From positions 1 to 64,000 of the forward strand of contig CAJMKE010000012.1 in assembly GCA_905213895.1 (NCBI GenBank): a stretch of DNA of 64,000 nt. The letters run 5' to 3'. Shown one piece after another: positions 1 to 8,967 of this stretch (within the stretch, counting starts at the first letter, position 1; the number at the start of each line of letters is the position of its first letter). Below the pieces are notes generated by a model, which saw nothing but the letters and a program-made list of their open reading frames with translations, had not been told where the DNA came from and did no database searches. This DNA comes from an uncultured Alistipes sp. (GTDB lineage: Bacteria; Bacteroidota; Bacteroidia; Bacteroidales; Rikenellaceae). The translations under genes were made by a program, and so were the position numbers.

Positions 1-162
1 AACTGGGAGAACTGGGAGAACTGGGAGAACTGGGAGAACTGGGAGAACTGGGAGAACTGGGAGATCTGGGAGTTCTGGGATGTCTCCTATAATACTTATA
101 CTACCTATATTACCTATTTCCCAGTCCTCCCAGGTCTCCCAGGTCTCCCAGGTCTCCCGACC
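1..162. repeat. 9-bp tandem array (CTGGGAGAA) facing its complement
   Basis: Positions 1-66 are about seven copies of the 9-bp unit CTGGGAGAA. Positions 118-160 hold about four copies of TCTCCCAGG, close to the reverse complement of the first unit, so the two halves can pair as a long imperfect hairpin. Positions 84-120 between them hold a short array of the TATTACCTA type found elsewhere in the window. The block lies just downstream of the tsaD stop codon, and the left end is cut by the window edge. Confidence 0.85.
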
Positions 163-181
163 TTTTCTTCTCCCCTCCCCG

Positions 182-1207
182 TTACAGCAGGTCTTCGTAG
201 CGGGCTATCGGGGCGGCGTCGAGCGTCGAAAATTCGCCCTTGCAGTACTTGAAGTAGCCCGCCACGGCAATCATCGCGGCGTTGTCGGTCGTGAATTTCA
301 GTTCGGGGATGAACGTGCGCCAGCCGCGCTTTTCGCCCTCGGCGGCTATGCGCGAACGCAGAACCGAGTTGGCGGATACGCCGCCTCCTATGGCTATGTC
401 CTTGATTCCGTACTCCTTGGCGGCGCGTATCAGTTTGTCGGCGAGAATATCGACTACGGTGTGGAGCAGCGACGCACAGAGGTCGCGCTCGTTCTGCCGT
501 ATGAAATCGGGATTCTCGGCGACGGCGTCGCGCAGCGTGTAGAGGAACGACGTTTTCAGCCCCGAGAACGAGTAGTCGAACCCGTCCACATGCGGCTTGG
601 CGAAGCGGAACGCCTTCGGGTCGCCCTCCTTCGCCAGACGGTCGATGACTGGACCTCCGGGGTAGGGCAGCCCCATGACCTTGGCGCACTTGTCGAGAGC
701 CTCGCCCGCGGCGTCGTCTATCGTCGTGCCGACGATGTGCATCTCGAACGGCGAATCGACCTTCACTATCTGGGTGTGTCCGCCGCTGACGAGCAGGCAG
801 AGGAACGGGAAATCGGGGTGCGGTAGCGTGCGGTCGGGCATATCGACGAAGTGCGAGAGGATATGTCCGTGCAGGTGGTTCACCTCGACCATCGGGATGT
901 TGTGGGCGATGGCGAGACCCTTGGCGAACGAGGTGCCGACGAGCAGCGAGCCGAGCAGACCCGGTCCGCGCGTGAAGGCGATGGCATCGATTTTGTCGGG
1001 CGTTATGCCTGCCTCTTTGAGCGCGGTGTCCACCACCGGAACGATGTTCTGCTGGTGGGCGCGGGAGGCGAGTTCGGGAATCACGCCGCCGTATTTTTCG
1101 TGTACCGCCTGCGAGGCGATGACGCTCGACAGAAGGGTTGTGTCGCGCAGGACGGCGGCGGAGGTGTCGTCGCACGAAGATTCGATTCCGAGGATGGTTA
1201 TTTCCAT
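182..1207 (-). CDS. tsaD: tRNA N6-adenosine threonylcarbamoyltransferase TsaD
   Basis: TsaD transfers the threonylcarbamoyl group from TC-AMP to A37 of ANN-decoding tRNAs in the cytoplasm, acting with TsaB and TsaE. The 341-residue product has the usual family length. It starts with the conserved LGIESSCDDT segment, carries GPGLLGSLLVG at residues 81-91, the metal-binding H111-x3-H115 pair in a VNHLHGH context, and the late TDNAAMIA segment that supplies the last metal ligand. The ATG at 1207 places LGIESS at the expected N-terminus. The gene is divergent from the TamB-like gene, with about 100 bp between them. No tsaB or tsaE is in the window. Identification is firm. Confidence 0.97.
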   Translation of the reverse strand: MEITILGIESSCDDTSAAVLRDTTLLSSVIASQAVHEKYGGVIPELASRAHQQNIVPVVDTALKEAGITPDKIDAIAFTRGPGLLGSLLVGTSFAKGLAIAHNIPMVEVNHLHGHILSHFVDMPDRTLPHPDFPFLCLLVSGGHTQIVKVDSPFEMHIVGTTIDDAAGEALDKCAKVMGLPYPGGPVIDRLAKEGDPKAFRFAKPHVDGFDYSFSGLKTSFLYTLRDAVAENPDFIRQNERDLCASLLHTVVDILADKLIRAAKEYGIKDIAIGGGVSANSVLRSRIAAEGEKRGWRTFIPELKFTTDNAAMIAVAGYFKYCKGEFSTLDAAPIARYEDLL

Positions 1208-1257
1208 TGTCAGTGCGGTTTTTGTCGTTTATATTTCGTAGTTCGGTCGAAAATACC

Positions 1258-1265
1258 TAATTTTG
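1258..1265 (+). promoter_or_regulatory. Candidate -7 box (TAATTTTG) for the TamB-like gene
   Basis: TAATTTTG matches the Bacteroidetes TAnnTTTG -7 element and sits about 40 bp before the likely start at 1308. A convincing TTTG -33 partner is not obvious; TTTCG at 1234-1238 is the nearest. Confidence 0.45.
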
Positions 1266-1307
1266 TAAGTTATATTATAACTTAATTTCGTACCCGTGCG
1301 CAAAGTT

Positions 1308-4300
1308 ATGAAAATATCGGTAAAAGTGTTATCGGCGATACTCCTATTGCTGATAATTCTGCCCGTTTTGCTCTCTTTGCTGCTCGCCATTCCGTCGGTG
1401 CAGAACCGCGCCGCCGATTTCGCCGCCGATTTCGCGTCGAAGAAAATCGGCACCCGCGTAAGCATCGACCATATCACCGTCGGTCTGCTCAACAAGGTGC
1501 GCGTCCGCGGATTCTATGTCGAGGACCTCGACCGCGACACGCTCATCTATGCCGGCAGCGTTACGGCGTATGTCGGCAGTCTCAGCGGCATCACCGACCG
1601 TCTGGTACTGAACGTGGGTCGCGTGGAGGACGGCAAGTTCATCCTGCGCGAGACCGAACGGGGTACGATGAACGTCAAGGAGATTGTGGACCGCATCAGC
1701 AGGAAGCGCAACGGTCGGTTCAAGATGCTGATACGCTCGCTCGACGCCGTGAACATCGATTTCCGCATGGAAAGGCTCGTGCATCGCAATCCCGAGTTCG
1801 GTGTGGACTATGCCGACATGTTCCTGCGCGGCATCACGGGGCATATCGACGACTTCACTATCGAGGGCGGCGCGGTCGGCGGCGACATAGAGTCGATGAC
1901 CTTCACCGAACGCTGCGGACTGCGGGTGGACGACCTATCGGGTTCTTTCCTTGTGGACAAAGGGCTGATTGCACTGGCTCCGCTGCATCTCGCGGCGGGC
2001 AACTCCGAGATATTCATGCCCGAACTGACGCTCACGGGCGACGGCTGGGGGGCGTACAAGGATTTCATCAGCAACGTGCGCATCGACGCGACGGTCGAGA
2101 AGAGCCGCGCCGACACGGAGGATGTCGGATGCTTCGTCCCGTCGATACGGGCATGGAACACGTCGGTTTCCGATGCGACGCTCTCGATGCACGGTACGGT
2201 CGCCGATTTCAAGGGCAGGATAGACAACGTGCGGCTCGAAGACGGCGGCACGCTGCGCGCCGAGGCGACGGTACGCGGACTGACGGACGTTCCGCGCACC
2301 CGTTTCGACATAAAGGTGCGGCGGCTCGACGCCTCGACCGGCGAAATCCTGCGGCTGCTGGAAAATATAGCCCGACTGCGGATTCCGCAGCAGGCTGAAA
2401 AATATGCGGAGCGGACGAAACGTCTCGCGATGTCGGGTGCGTTCCGCGGAACGGTGAAGTCGTTCGCGGCGAACGCCTCCGTCGCGCTGGGATGCGGCGG
2501 ACGCATCGAACTGTCGGGCAGGATGTCTCCCGACGGGAGCGGAAGGGCGATTGCGGCTGATGTCGGAGGAGAGAATGTGCCGCTCGACCGTATAATCGGC
2601 AGCCGCCTGCTCGGCGACGCGTCGTTCGCGACGAACGTCTCGGCGACCGTGGACGGCGGGCTGCGCAGTGCCGAGGGTGGCGGAACGGTTTCGGGACTGC
2701 GGCTGAACGGACACGAATATACGGGCATCTCGTTCGACGGTCGGCTGGACGACGGTCGCCTGCGGGCGTCGCTGCGGACGGAAGATTCGGCGTTGGAGAG
2801 CGATGCTGTGGCGGTAATCGGCTTCGGCGGCGCGGAGAGGACTTACGATGCCGTGGTGAACATCGGCAAAGCCGACCTCTTCGCGATGAACGTCAATCGC
2901 CGCGACAGCGTCTCGGTGCTGTCGGCGAGCATCGGTCTGTCGGCGCACGGCGATTCGCTCGATGCGATGAACGGCGAATTGAGCATCGCCGACGCCGTCT
3001 ACCGCCAGGGCGCGTCGGAGATAGACTCCGACATAGTTTCGGTTACGGTCGAGAGCAACGAGGATACGCGGACGGTGAAACTGACGTCCGATTTCGCCGA
3101 TGCCGTGTTCGAGTGCCGCAGCCGCTACGGCGACGTGGCGTACTATCTCAAAAACCTGCTCAACCGCTATGTGCCTGCGATGTACGACGACTCCGACCGC
3201 CGCACCATCGAGCGGCGCAGCGAGGACTTGCGGCGCAATATCGCGCTGCTGTCGGTTACGACCAAGCGGCTCGACCCGCTGCTGGGCTGCATAACGGGCG
3301 AGGACGGACTCGAAGTCTCGGAGGGTACGCTCGTGCAGGTGTTCATGAATCCGACGAACAACCGCTTCGTCATGCGCGGCAGGTCGGATTTCATAGCCAA
3401 GGACAGATATATGGCTACCGAACTGAAACTCAATATCGACAACCGCAACGATTCGCTCGCCATGCGGCTCTCCGCCGCCGACCTCTATGCCGGTACGCTG
3501 CATCTGTCGAACGTCGGCGTGGACGGAGGTGCGAAGGATAACGGCGTGGACATTTCGGGTTCGTTCGCCGACTCGGTGCGCAACGTGCAGGGGCGGCTGG
3601 CTGCGCGGTCGGTGATTTCGCGGCACGACGGCATGCGCCGTATCGCCGTGCGCCTGCTGCCGTCGTTCGTGTCGCGCGGCGACGAGGTGTGGAACATATC
3701 GTCGGACGGCATCGACATCGACTCGTCGCGCATCGCCGTGCGGCGGTTTTTCGTGCGGAGTGCCAATCAGGAGATGTACATGAACGGCGTGGCTTCGCGC
3801 AGTGCGAACGATTCGCTCGTGATGAAGTTGCGCAATTTCGAACTCTCGCCGTTCACGCAGGTCGCGAACCGCATGGGATACGAGATAGGCGGTCGCACGA
3901 CGGGTTTCGCCAAGGTGAAGTCGGCGTTGCGCGACAGCGAAATCGATGCGCATATCCTGCTCGACAGCGTGGATGTGAACGGGATACGGATTCCGAACCT
4001 GCTGCTTTCGTCGTCGTGGGACCTGCGGCGCAGCCGTGCGAGCCTCACCGTGGCTACGCAGGAGCGGCGCGACACGCTCGTCCGCGGATTCTTCGCCCCG
4101 TCGAAGATGCGCTATTATGCGCGGCTGAAAATCGACAGCCTGCGCATGGGGCTGCTCGACCCGATGCTGAAAGGCGTCGTGTCGCAGACGAAGGGTACGG
4201 CGCAGGTCGATTTGGTGCTTAACGGCGAGCGGCGCGCAGCCGATTTGTCGGGCGGCATCGCGGTGCGCGATTTGAGCACCATGGTCGATTACACCAGGTG

Positions 4301-5837
4301 CGTCTACCGCGTTCCGTCGGCGGATATCCGCGTGAAGAACAACCGTTTCGTCGTCAGCGACGCTCCGGTCTACGATGTCGCCGACAACCGCGGCTCGCTC
4401 GATATGAACCTGAGCCTCGCCCATCTGTCGAACGTCGAGTACGAGTTCGGAATGAAGATACGCGAGATGCAGGTGCTGAACACGACGCGGCAGGACAACG
4501 ACATGTTCTACGGCAGGGTGTATGCGTCGGGCAACGCCACGATAAAGGGCGACAAGTCGGGAGTGATGATGGACATCGTCGCGGCGACGGAGGGGAAATC
4601 GGAATTTTTCATGCCGCTGTCGGGGCAGAGCAACATCTCGAACGCCGATTTCGTGATTTTCGAATCGGCGGATAAGCCCGATACCACGGATTATCTCGTG
4701 CGCAAGAAACTGATGTTCGAGCGGCGGCAGAAACGCCACTCCTCGACGCGCGGCACGATGGACATCACCATGGCTCTCGACGTGCGGCAGAATGCCGAGG
4801 TGCAACTGGTCATCGACCCGACAGTCGGCGACATCATCAAGGGTCGCGGCGACGGACTGCTGAACCTGCGCATAAATCCGCGCAAGAACATATTCGAGAT
4901 GTACGGCGACTACACGATAGAGGAGGGAAGTTATCTGTTCACGTTGCAGAACATCGTCAACAAACGCTTCGTCATCGACTCCGGCTCGACGATTCAGTGG
5001 ACGGGCGAACCGCTCGACGCGATGCTGAACATCGATGCCGTCTACAAACTGAAAGCGTCGTTGCAGCCGCTGCTCGAAGGCAGCGTGGCGCAGAGCGGCA
5101 TATCGTCCCGCGGCGTTCCCGTCGAGTGCGTCATCCATCTGAAAGACCGTCTGACGCATCCGACCGTAACGTTCGATGTGATAGTGCCTAACGTTGATTC
5201 GGACGTGCAGTCCGTTATCGCCAACGCTTTGAGTACGCCCGAAAGCCGCTCGCAGCAGTTCCTCTACCTGCTTGTGGCGAACAGTTTCATCTCGGAGTCG
5301 ATAACCAACAACGCTTCATCGTCGATAGGCGAGTCCACGGCTGCCACGACGGGTTTCGAACTGCTGTCGAACCAGTTGAGCAACTGGCTCTCGACCGAGG
5401 ACTACAATATCGTCATCCGCTACCGCCCGAAGACCGAACAGACGAGCGACGAAGTGGATATAGGCTTCTCCAAGGGGCTTATCAACAACCGTCTGCTAAT
5501 CGAGGTGGAGGGCAACTACATCGCCGACAAGTCGCAGGTGGTGAATGCGAGTTCCAACTTCGCCGGCGAAGCCTACGTTACGTGGCTTATCGACAAGGCG
5601 GGAACGCTGCGTTTGAAGGGCTTTACGCATACGATAGACCGTTTCGACGAGAACCAGGGTTTGCAGGAGACGGGAATAGGTATATATTATAAGGAGGATT
5701 TCGACAATTTCAAGGATTTGCGCCGCCGTGTGGCAGCCCGTTTCGGCAGCAAACGCCGCCGCGCCCGCAAAGCCGCCGAGGCTGAAAAACGCAGGACGGA
5801 GGCGGCACAGAAGGAGCCGGGAGGCAATGCGGAGTGA
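1308..5837 (+). CDS. TamB-like translocation/assembly module protein (DUF490)
   Basis: The 1509-residue protein begins with a single hydrophobic segment (about residues 5-28, rich in Leu/Ile) followed by a long beta-rich stretch. The C-terminal third reads like the TamB/DUF490 domain: a long run with GEPLDAMLNIDAVYKLKASL, STPESRSQQFLYLL and a final ITNNASSSIGESTAATTGFE region before the barrel-contacting end. TamB-type proteins bridge inner and outer membrane and are implicated in outer-membrane protein or phospholipid traffic. An in-frame GTG at 1296 could add four residues, but ATG 1308 gives a cleaner signal anchor. No BamA/TamA partner gene is next to it. The long antisense frame at 1935-5159 is a shadow. 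Family call firm, exact cargo unknown. Confidence 0.88.
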   Translation: MKISVKVLSAILLLLIILPVLLSLLLAIPSVQNRAADFAADFASKKIGTRVSIDHITVGLLNKVRVRGFYVEDLDRDTLIYAGSVTAYVGSLSGITDRLVLNVGRVEDGKFILRETERGTMNVKEIVDRISRKRNGRFKMLIRSLDAVNIDFRMERLVHRNPEFGVDYADMFLRGITGHIDDFTIEGGAVGGDIESMTFTERCGLRVDDLSGSFLVDKGLIALAPLHLAAGNSEIFMPELTLTGDGWGAYKDFISNVRIDATVEKSRADTEDVGCFVPSIRAWNTSVSDATLSMHGTVADFKGRIDNVRLEDGGTLRAEATVRGLTDVPRTRFDIKVRRLDASTGEILRLLENIARLRIPQQAEKYAERTKRLAMSGAFRGTVKSFAANASVALGCGGRIELSGRMSPDGSGRAIAADVGGENVPLDRIIGSRLLGDASFATNVSATVDGGLRSAEGGGTVSGLRLNGHEYTGISFDGRLDDGRLRASLRTEDSALESDAVAVIGFGGAERTYDAVVNIGKADLFAMNVNRRDSVSVLSASIGLSAHGDSLDAMNGELSIADAVYRQGASEIDSDIVSVTVESNEDTRTVKLTSDFADAVFECRSRYGDVAYYLKNLLNRYVPAMYDDSDRRTIERRSEDLRRNIALLSVTTKRLDPLLGCITGEDGLEVSEGTLVQVFMNPTNNRFVMRGRSDFIAKDRYMATELKLNIDNRNDSLAMRLSAADLYAGTLHLSNVGVDGGAKDNGVDISGSFADSVRNVQGRLAARSVISRHDGMRRIAVRLLPSFVSRGDEVWNISSDGIDIDSSRIAVRRFFVRSANQEMYMNGVASRSANDSLVMKLRNFELSPFTQVANRMGYEIGGRTTGFAKVKSALRDSEIDAHILLDSVDVNGIRIPNLLLSSSWDLRRSRASLTVATQERRDTLVRGFFAPSKMRYYARLKIDSLRMGLLDPMLKGVVSQTKGTAQVDLVLNGERRAADLSGGIAVRDLSTMVDYTRCVYRVPSADIRVKNNRFVVSDAPVYDVADNRGSLDMNLSLAHLSNVEYEFGMKIREMQVLNTTRQDNDMFYGRVYASGNATIKGDKSGVMMDIVAATEGKSEFFMPLSGQSNISNADFVIFESADKPDTTDYLVRKKLMFERRQKRHSSTRGTMDITMALDVRQNAEVQLVIDPTVGDIIKGRGDGLLNLRINPRKNIFEMYGDYTIEEGSYLFTLQNIVNKRFVIDSGSTIQWTGEPLDAMLNIDAVYKLKASLQPLLEGSVAQSGISSRGVPVECVIHLKDRLTHPTVTFDVIVPNVDSDVQSVIANALSTPESRSQQFLYLLVANSFISESITNNASSSIGESTAATTGFELLSNQLSNWLSTEDYNIVIRYRPKTEQTSDEVDIGFSKGLINNRLLIEVEGNYIADKSQVVNASSNFAGEAYVTWLIDKAGTLRLKGFTHTIDRFDENQGLQETGIGIYYKEDFDNFKDLRRRVAARFGSKRRRARKAAEAEKRRTEAAQKEPGGNAE

Positions 5838-5908
5838 GGGATTATGAATGCGGAATTATGAATCGGGAATGAGGAAATATGAATGCGGAATGAGGAATAA
5901 AGGGAAAG

Positions 5909-5943
5909 CATATATTACTTATATTACCTATAATACCTATTCC
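5909..5943. repeat. Short 9-bp-period array (TATTACCTA type)
   Basis: A one-sided copy of the AT-rich array found also at 84-120, 8500-8579 and 29004-29080: tracts of CTTATATTACCTATAATACCTAT in 9-bp steps. It lies in the gap between the TamB-like gene and exbB, about 40 bp before the exbB start. Confidence 0.75.
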
Positions 5944-5983
5944 CGTGATAACTTAACAAAACTTAAATAAAACATAAAAAACT

Positions 5984-6655
5984 ATGATTAAACTTTTGCA
6001 AGTCGCCGAAGCGGCGGAGAACGCCGCAGGCAGAATGAGTCTTTGGGAACTGTTCAACAACGGAGGTTGGCTGATGTGGGTGCTGCTGCTGCTCGGCGGA
6101 GCGACGATTTTCATCTTCGTGGAACGTTTCCTCGCTATCCGCAAGGCGTCGGTCATGGACATGAACTTCATGAACCGCATCCGCGACTACATTTCGGACG
6201 GCAAAATCAAGTCGGCTGTCGATTTGTGCCGCAAGACGAATACTCCTATCGCCCGCATGGTCGAGAAGGGTATCGAGCGTCTGGGACGCCCTATGGCGGA
6301 CGTGCAGAACGCCATCGAGAATGTCGCCAACCTCGAAGTGTCGAAACTCGAAAACGGACTGCCGTTCCTTGCGACCATCGCCGGCGGTGCGCCGATGATT
6401 GGTTTCCTCGGCACGGTACTCGGTATGGTGCGCACCTTCATGGATATGTCGGCGGCGGGCGGTACGGTCGATATGGCACTGCTCTCGGGCGGTATGTACG
6501 TGGCGATGGTTACCACGGTCGGCGGTCTCATCGTCGGCATTCCGGCGTACTTCGGCTACAACTATCTGGTCGCACGCATCGAGAAACTCGTTTTCCGCAT
6601 GGAGGCTAACTCGATAGCGTTCATGGACATTCTCAATCAACCGGTTCAAAAATAG
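5984..6655 (+). CDS. exbB: ExbB/TolQ-type proton channel subunit
   Basis: The 223-residue membrane protein belongs to the MotA/TolQ/ExbB family. It uses the proton gradient with ExbD to energise TonB for outer-membrane transport. Three membrane segments are visible: about residues 23-46 (WLMWVLLLLGGATIFIF), 118-145 (IAGGAPMIGFLGTVLGMV) and 162-188 (YVAMVTTVGGLIVGIPAYFG). The second and third carry the conserved GLxGTVxGM and TTxxGLxVGIPA-like signatures. It starts at the first ATG after an AT-rich leader. The exbD start lies 6 bp after its stop, and a TonB-like gene follows, so the three make an operon. The symbol rests on context, since ExbB and TolQ are hard to separate by sequence alone. 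Confidence 0.93.
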   Translation: MIKLLQVAEAAENAAGRMSLWELFNNGGWLMWVLLLLGGATIFIFVERFLAIRKASVMDMNFMNRIRDYISDGKIKSAVDLCRKTNTPIARMVEKGIERLGRPMADVQNAIENVANLEVSKLENGLPFLATIAGGAPMIGFLGTVLGMVRTFMDMSAAGGTVDMALLSGGMYVAMVTTVGGLIVGIPAYFGYNYLVARIEKLVFRMEANSIAFMDILNQPVQK

Positions 6656-6661
6656 GCTGCC

Positions 6662-7063
6662 ATGGCAATAAAACGAGGCTCGAAAGTCGATAAGTCATTC
6701 TCGTCGTCGGCGATGACCGACCTGATGTTCCTGCTGCTGATATTCATGCTTATCGCCACGACGCTCATCAACCCGAACGCCCTGAAACTGATGCTGCCCA
6801 AAAGTTCGAACCAGTTGAAGGACAAGGCGATTACCACCGTGTCGATACAGCAGAGCGGCAAGGGCTACAACTACTACGTCGAGTTGGAGAAGGTGGACGG
6901 GTTTGCCGGCGTCGAACGCGCCCTGAAAGCGCGTCTGGCTGACCAGACCGACCCTACGGTGTCGTTGCACTGCGACAAGACGGTGGCGGTGGACGAAGTG
7001 GTCAAGGTGATGAATATCGCCAAGGACAACGACTATAAACTGATATTGGCTACCCAGCCCTAA
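6662..7063 (+). CDS. exbD: ExbD/TolR biopolymer transport protein
   Basis: At 133 residues this has the family's usual length. A short basic cytoplasmic N-terminus is followed by one membrane helix at about residues 20-42 (MTDLMFLLLIFMLIATTL) with the conserved Asp near its start that takes part in proton flow, then a small periplasmic domain ending in VDEVVKVMNIAKDNDYKLILAT. It forms the ExbB-ExbD motor complex in the inner membrane. It follows exbB by 6 bp and precedes the TonB-like gene by about 47 bp; a TTAAGG-type repeat array fills that gap. Identification firm. Confidence 0.93.
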   Translation: MAIKRGSKVDKSFSSSAMTDLMFLLLIFMLIATTLINPNALKLMLPKSSNQLKDKAITTVSIQQSGKGYNYYVELEKVDGFAGVERALKARLADQTDPTVSLHCDKTVAVDEVVKVMNIAKDNDYKLILATQP

Positions 7064-7069
7064 CATGTT

Positions 7070-7105
7070 CTTTAAGGACTTTGACGACCTTAAAGACTTT
7101 AAGTA
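7070..7105. repeat. TTAAGG-type 9-bp array in the exbD-tonB gap
   Basis: Four 9-bp units of the CTTTAAGGA / CCTTAAAGA type. The array lies directly in front of the TonB-like start codon. This is the only clear case in the window where an array sits inside an operon. Confidence 0.8.
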
Positions 7106-7110
7106 ACAAG

Positions 7111-7782
7111 ATGGTGAAGAATACTCATTTGGCTGCGATTGCGACGATGCTCTATGCCGCTGTTTTCGCTGCGGCGTTCGCGCTCGTGTCGTTCGAAATA
7201 GGGGCGGATTCGACGCGTAACGCCGATGCGATACTCGTCGAGTTCGTCGAACCCGAACCGCCTGTCAGACCCGAGCCGCCCAAGCGTGTCGCCGAGGCTC
7301 CGCGGCACGAACATGTCGCCAAAACCGACAATTCACGGCAGGTAACGGGTACTGACGAAAAGACGCGTACCGTCAATCAACGCGCTCTGTTCAAGACCAA
7401 TAAGGGTGGCACTGATGCTCCCGAGAATGCTGGTAATCCCTATGCTCGCGAGGGCGAGAAAGACGAGGCGAAAGGTACGGGCGGCGGTCTGAATCCGTCG
7501 GGCAACGAGTTTCTCGACGAGGGTCTGCAAGGTCGCGGACTCGTCGGTGCGTTGCCGCTGCCCGAGTATCCGGCGGGCAACCGCGGCGGCAAGGTCGTCG
7601 TGCGCGTAACGGTGGACAGGACGGGCAGCGTAACCGATGCCGTCTACGAGCCGAAAGGTTCGACAACCTCCGATGCCGCGCTCGTGCAGGCAGCCCTGAA
7701 AGCCGCCCGCCGCGCGAAATTCACCGAAAGCCGTGCGTTCATTCAGGGTGGGACTATAACTTATATCTTCAAAATGAATTAG
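7111..7782 (+). CDS. TonB-like energy transducer
   Basis: The 223-residue protein has an N-terminal membrane anchor (about residues 7-29), a Pro/Glu/Lys spacer (EPEPPVRPEPPKR near residue 50) that would cross the periplasm, a Gly-rich linker, and a C-terminal TonB domain from about residue 140 with GKVVVRVTVDRTGSVTDA and the closing TITYIFKMN strand. It would pass energy from ExbB-ExbD to TonB-dependent receptors, such as the SusC-like and metal-type receptors in this window. ATG 7111 is preferred; an upstream TTG at 7081 lies inside a repeat array and would add ten unlikely residues. It is the last gene of the exbB-exbD-tonB operon. Confidence 0.9.
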   Translation: MVKNTHLAAIATMLYAAVFAAAFALVSFEIGADSTRNADAILVEFVEPEPPVRPEPPKRVAEAPRHEHVAKTDNSRQVTGTDEKTRTVNQRALFKTNKGGTDAPENAGNPYAREGEKDEAKGTGGGLNPSGNEFLDEGLQGRGLVGALPLPEYPAGNRGGKVVVRVTVDRTGSVTDAVYEPKGSTTSDAALVQAALKAARRAKFTESRAFIQGGTITYIFKMN

Positions 7783-7934
7783 ATTTCGCGACATGGGCGG
7801 GGAAATCCTGCGTTACGCTTGCTCGCCGATGCTCACATACGGTCGGTATGCTGCGCTTCGGCTCGCTTCGCAAGCCTTGTCTTTCTCCGCCCTTGCCGCG
7901 AAATCGTTGAGAACACTACTCCGTCCTCTCACCG

Positions 7935-8162
7935 TCGCAAGCCTTGCTTTTGCGGCTCTTTCGGGTGGAAATCGTTTGTCGTGGGAATAGGGGATGTTCT
8001 GCGTTATGCTTGCTCGCTGGATTCGTCATCCTGAGCGGAGCGAAGGATCTAAAAACACGGCAGAAACAGATTCTTCGCTTCACTTCGTTCTGCTCAGAAT
8101 GACGATTGTCGATAGTTTATTCGCTTCGCAAGCCTTGTCTTTCCCCGCTCCTGCCACGAAAT
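7935..8162. repeat. 228-bp direct repeat, copy 1 of 2
   Basis: Identical to 8240-8467 except for one visible base (T at 8149 against C at 8454). The repeat period is 305 bp. It contains one CGTCATCCTGAGCGGAG-type palindromic element at 8024-8104. Confidence 0.93.
8024..8104. repeat. HPERSEG-type palindromic element
   Basis: Begins CGTCATCCTGAGCGGAGCG and ends TGCTCAGAATGACG, so its ends are inverted repeats. Further copies are at 8329-8409, 9527-9596, 32066-32140 and 48621-48689. All five lie between genes. Confidence 0.85.
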
Positions 8163-8179
8163 TGTTTGCCGGCAGGTGT

Positions 8180-8220
8180 GTCGTTAAAGACTTTAACGAC
8201 CTTAAAGTCCTTAGTGTCCC
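8180..8220. repeat. TTAAGG-type 9-bp array
   Basis: Units such as TCGTTAAAG, ACTTTAACG and ACCTTAAAG in 9-bp steps, lying between the two copies of the 228-bp direct repeat. Confidence 0.75.
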
Positions 8221-8239
8221 TGATACCATTTCTTCTCTC

Positions 8240-8467
8240 TCGCAAGCCTTGCTTTTGCGGCTCTTTCGGGTGGAAATCGTTTGTCGTGGGAATAGGGGAT
8301 GTTCTGCGTTATGCTTGCTCGCTGGATTCGTCATCCTGAGCGGAGCGAAGGATCTAAAAACACGGCAGAAACAGATTCTTCGCTTCACTTCGTTCTGCTC
8401 AGAATGACGATTGTCGATAGTTTATTCGCTTCGCAAGCCTTGTCTTTCCCCGCCCCTGCCACGAAAT
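8240..8467. repeat. 228-bp direct repeat, copy 2 of 2
   Basis: Second copy of 7935-8162. The following bases (to about 8475, AAATCGTTGAG) match a third, more degenerate unit near 7900-7912, so the region is a modular array rather than a single duplication. Confidence 0.93.
8329..8409. repeat. HPERSEG-type palindromic element
   Basis: Identical to the 8024-8104 copy, as part of the 228-bp duplicated block. Confidence 0.85.
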
Positions 8468-8499
8468 CGTTGAGGTCGGATTGGCGCGTTTCGGGGGAG

Positions 8500-8579
8500 A
8501 TGGGTATTATAGGTAGAATAGGTATTATGGGAGAAAATTATATTACCTATAATACTTATTTTACTTATAATACCTATTC
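8500..8579. repeat. Inverted AT-rich 9-bp arrays (AGGTATTAT / ATAATACCT)
   Basis: The left arm (8500-8530) reads GGTATTATAGG-type units; the right arm (8541-8577) reads the complementary TTACCTATAATAC-type units. The two arms can pair as a long hairpin with a short GGGAGAAAA loop. A T-rich run follows on the right. Confidence 0.8.
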
Positions 8580-8874
8580 TTTCTTTCCCTCTCCGCATCA
8601 CCTCACACTATATCCTAAAACTCGCATTCCTCCACCCCGCTTATCGACCTCCGATATGCGGACTACCGTGGGTGAAGACTGTCCTTACGTGCCGACTTGC
8701 GCCGCCGAACCGACTGTGCAGAGTGAGCGCAACTCCCGCCGCTCGGTTGTCGAAATCGCGCTCCATGTCCGGTCGGTATTATCGGTTATCGGTATGCAGT
8801 AATGCGCCTTAAAGCCGATATGGCGTCAATTTGCGATTATCGCTCCATAATTTTGGAAATTTCGCCAAATAGAC

Positions 8875-8882
8875 TATTTTTG
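8875..8882 (+). promoter_or_regulatory. Candidate promoter for the DUF1573 gene (-7 TATTTTTG)
   Basis: TATTTTTG matches TAnnTTTG. A TTTTGG at 8851-8856 supplies a TTG -33 element about 19 bp upstream. The implied leader to the start at 8968 is roughly 80 bases. Confidence 0.6.
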
Positions 8883-8967
8883 TATAGACACGGTGTCGTG
8901 CGGTTGCAGGAATGATGCGGAATCGGAGATGGCTGAAAGCACCGGACGACCATGAAAAATCGAAATA

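Larger units (their letters stand above)
7783..8967. other. 1.2-kb intergenic region built mostly of repeats
   Basis: No credible gene is seen here. The region holds a degenerate unit at about 7845-7915, two 228-bp near-identical direct repeats (7935-8162 and 8240-8467), a TTAAGG-type array at 8180-8220 between them, an inverted AT-rich array at 8500-8579 and a stretch at 8580-8810 that resembles nothing I recognise. The open frames here (for example 7994-8407 and 8299-8802) translate the repeat into an HPERSEG peptide, a well-known artefact of this repeat type. Confidence 0.7.

Noticed and set aside
1..66. Possible CRISPR array
   Set aside because: The 9-bp units follow each other without spacers and no cas gene is near. 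The TTAAGG arrays fail for the same reason.
1935..5159. 1074-residue open frame on the minus strand
   Set aside because: It lies wholly antisense to the TamB-like gene. Its composition (Arg/His/Val-rich) and lack of domains mark it as a codon-bias shadow.
7994..8802. Open frames coding for HPERSEG peptides
   Set aside because: They are translations of an intergenic palindromic repeat and have no start signals.
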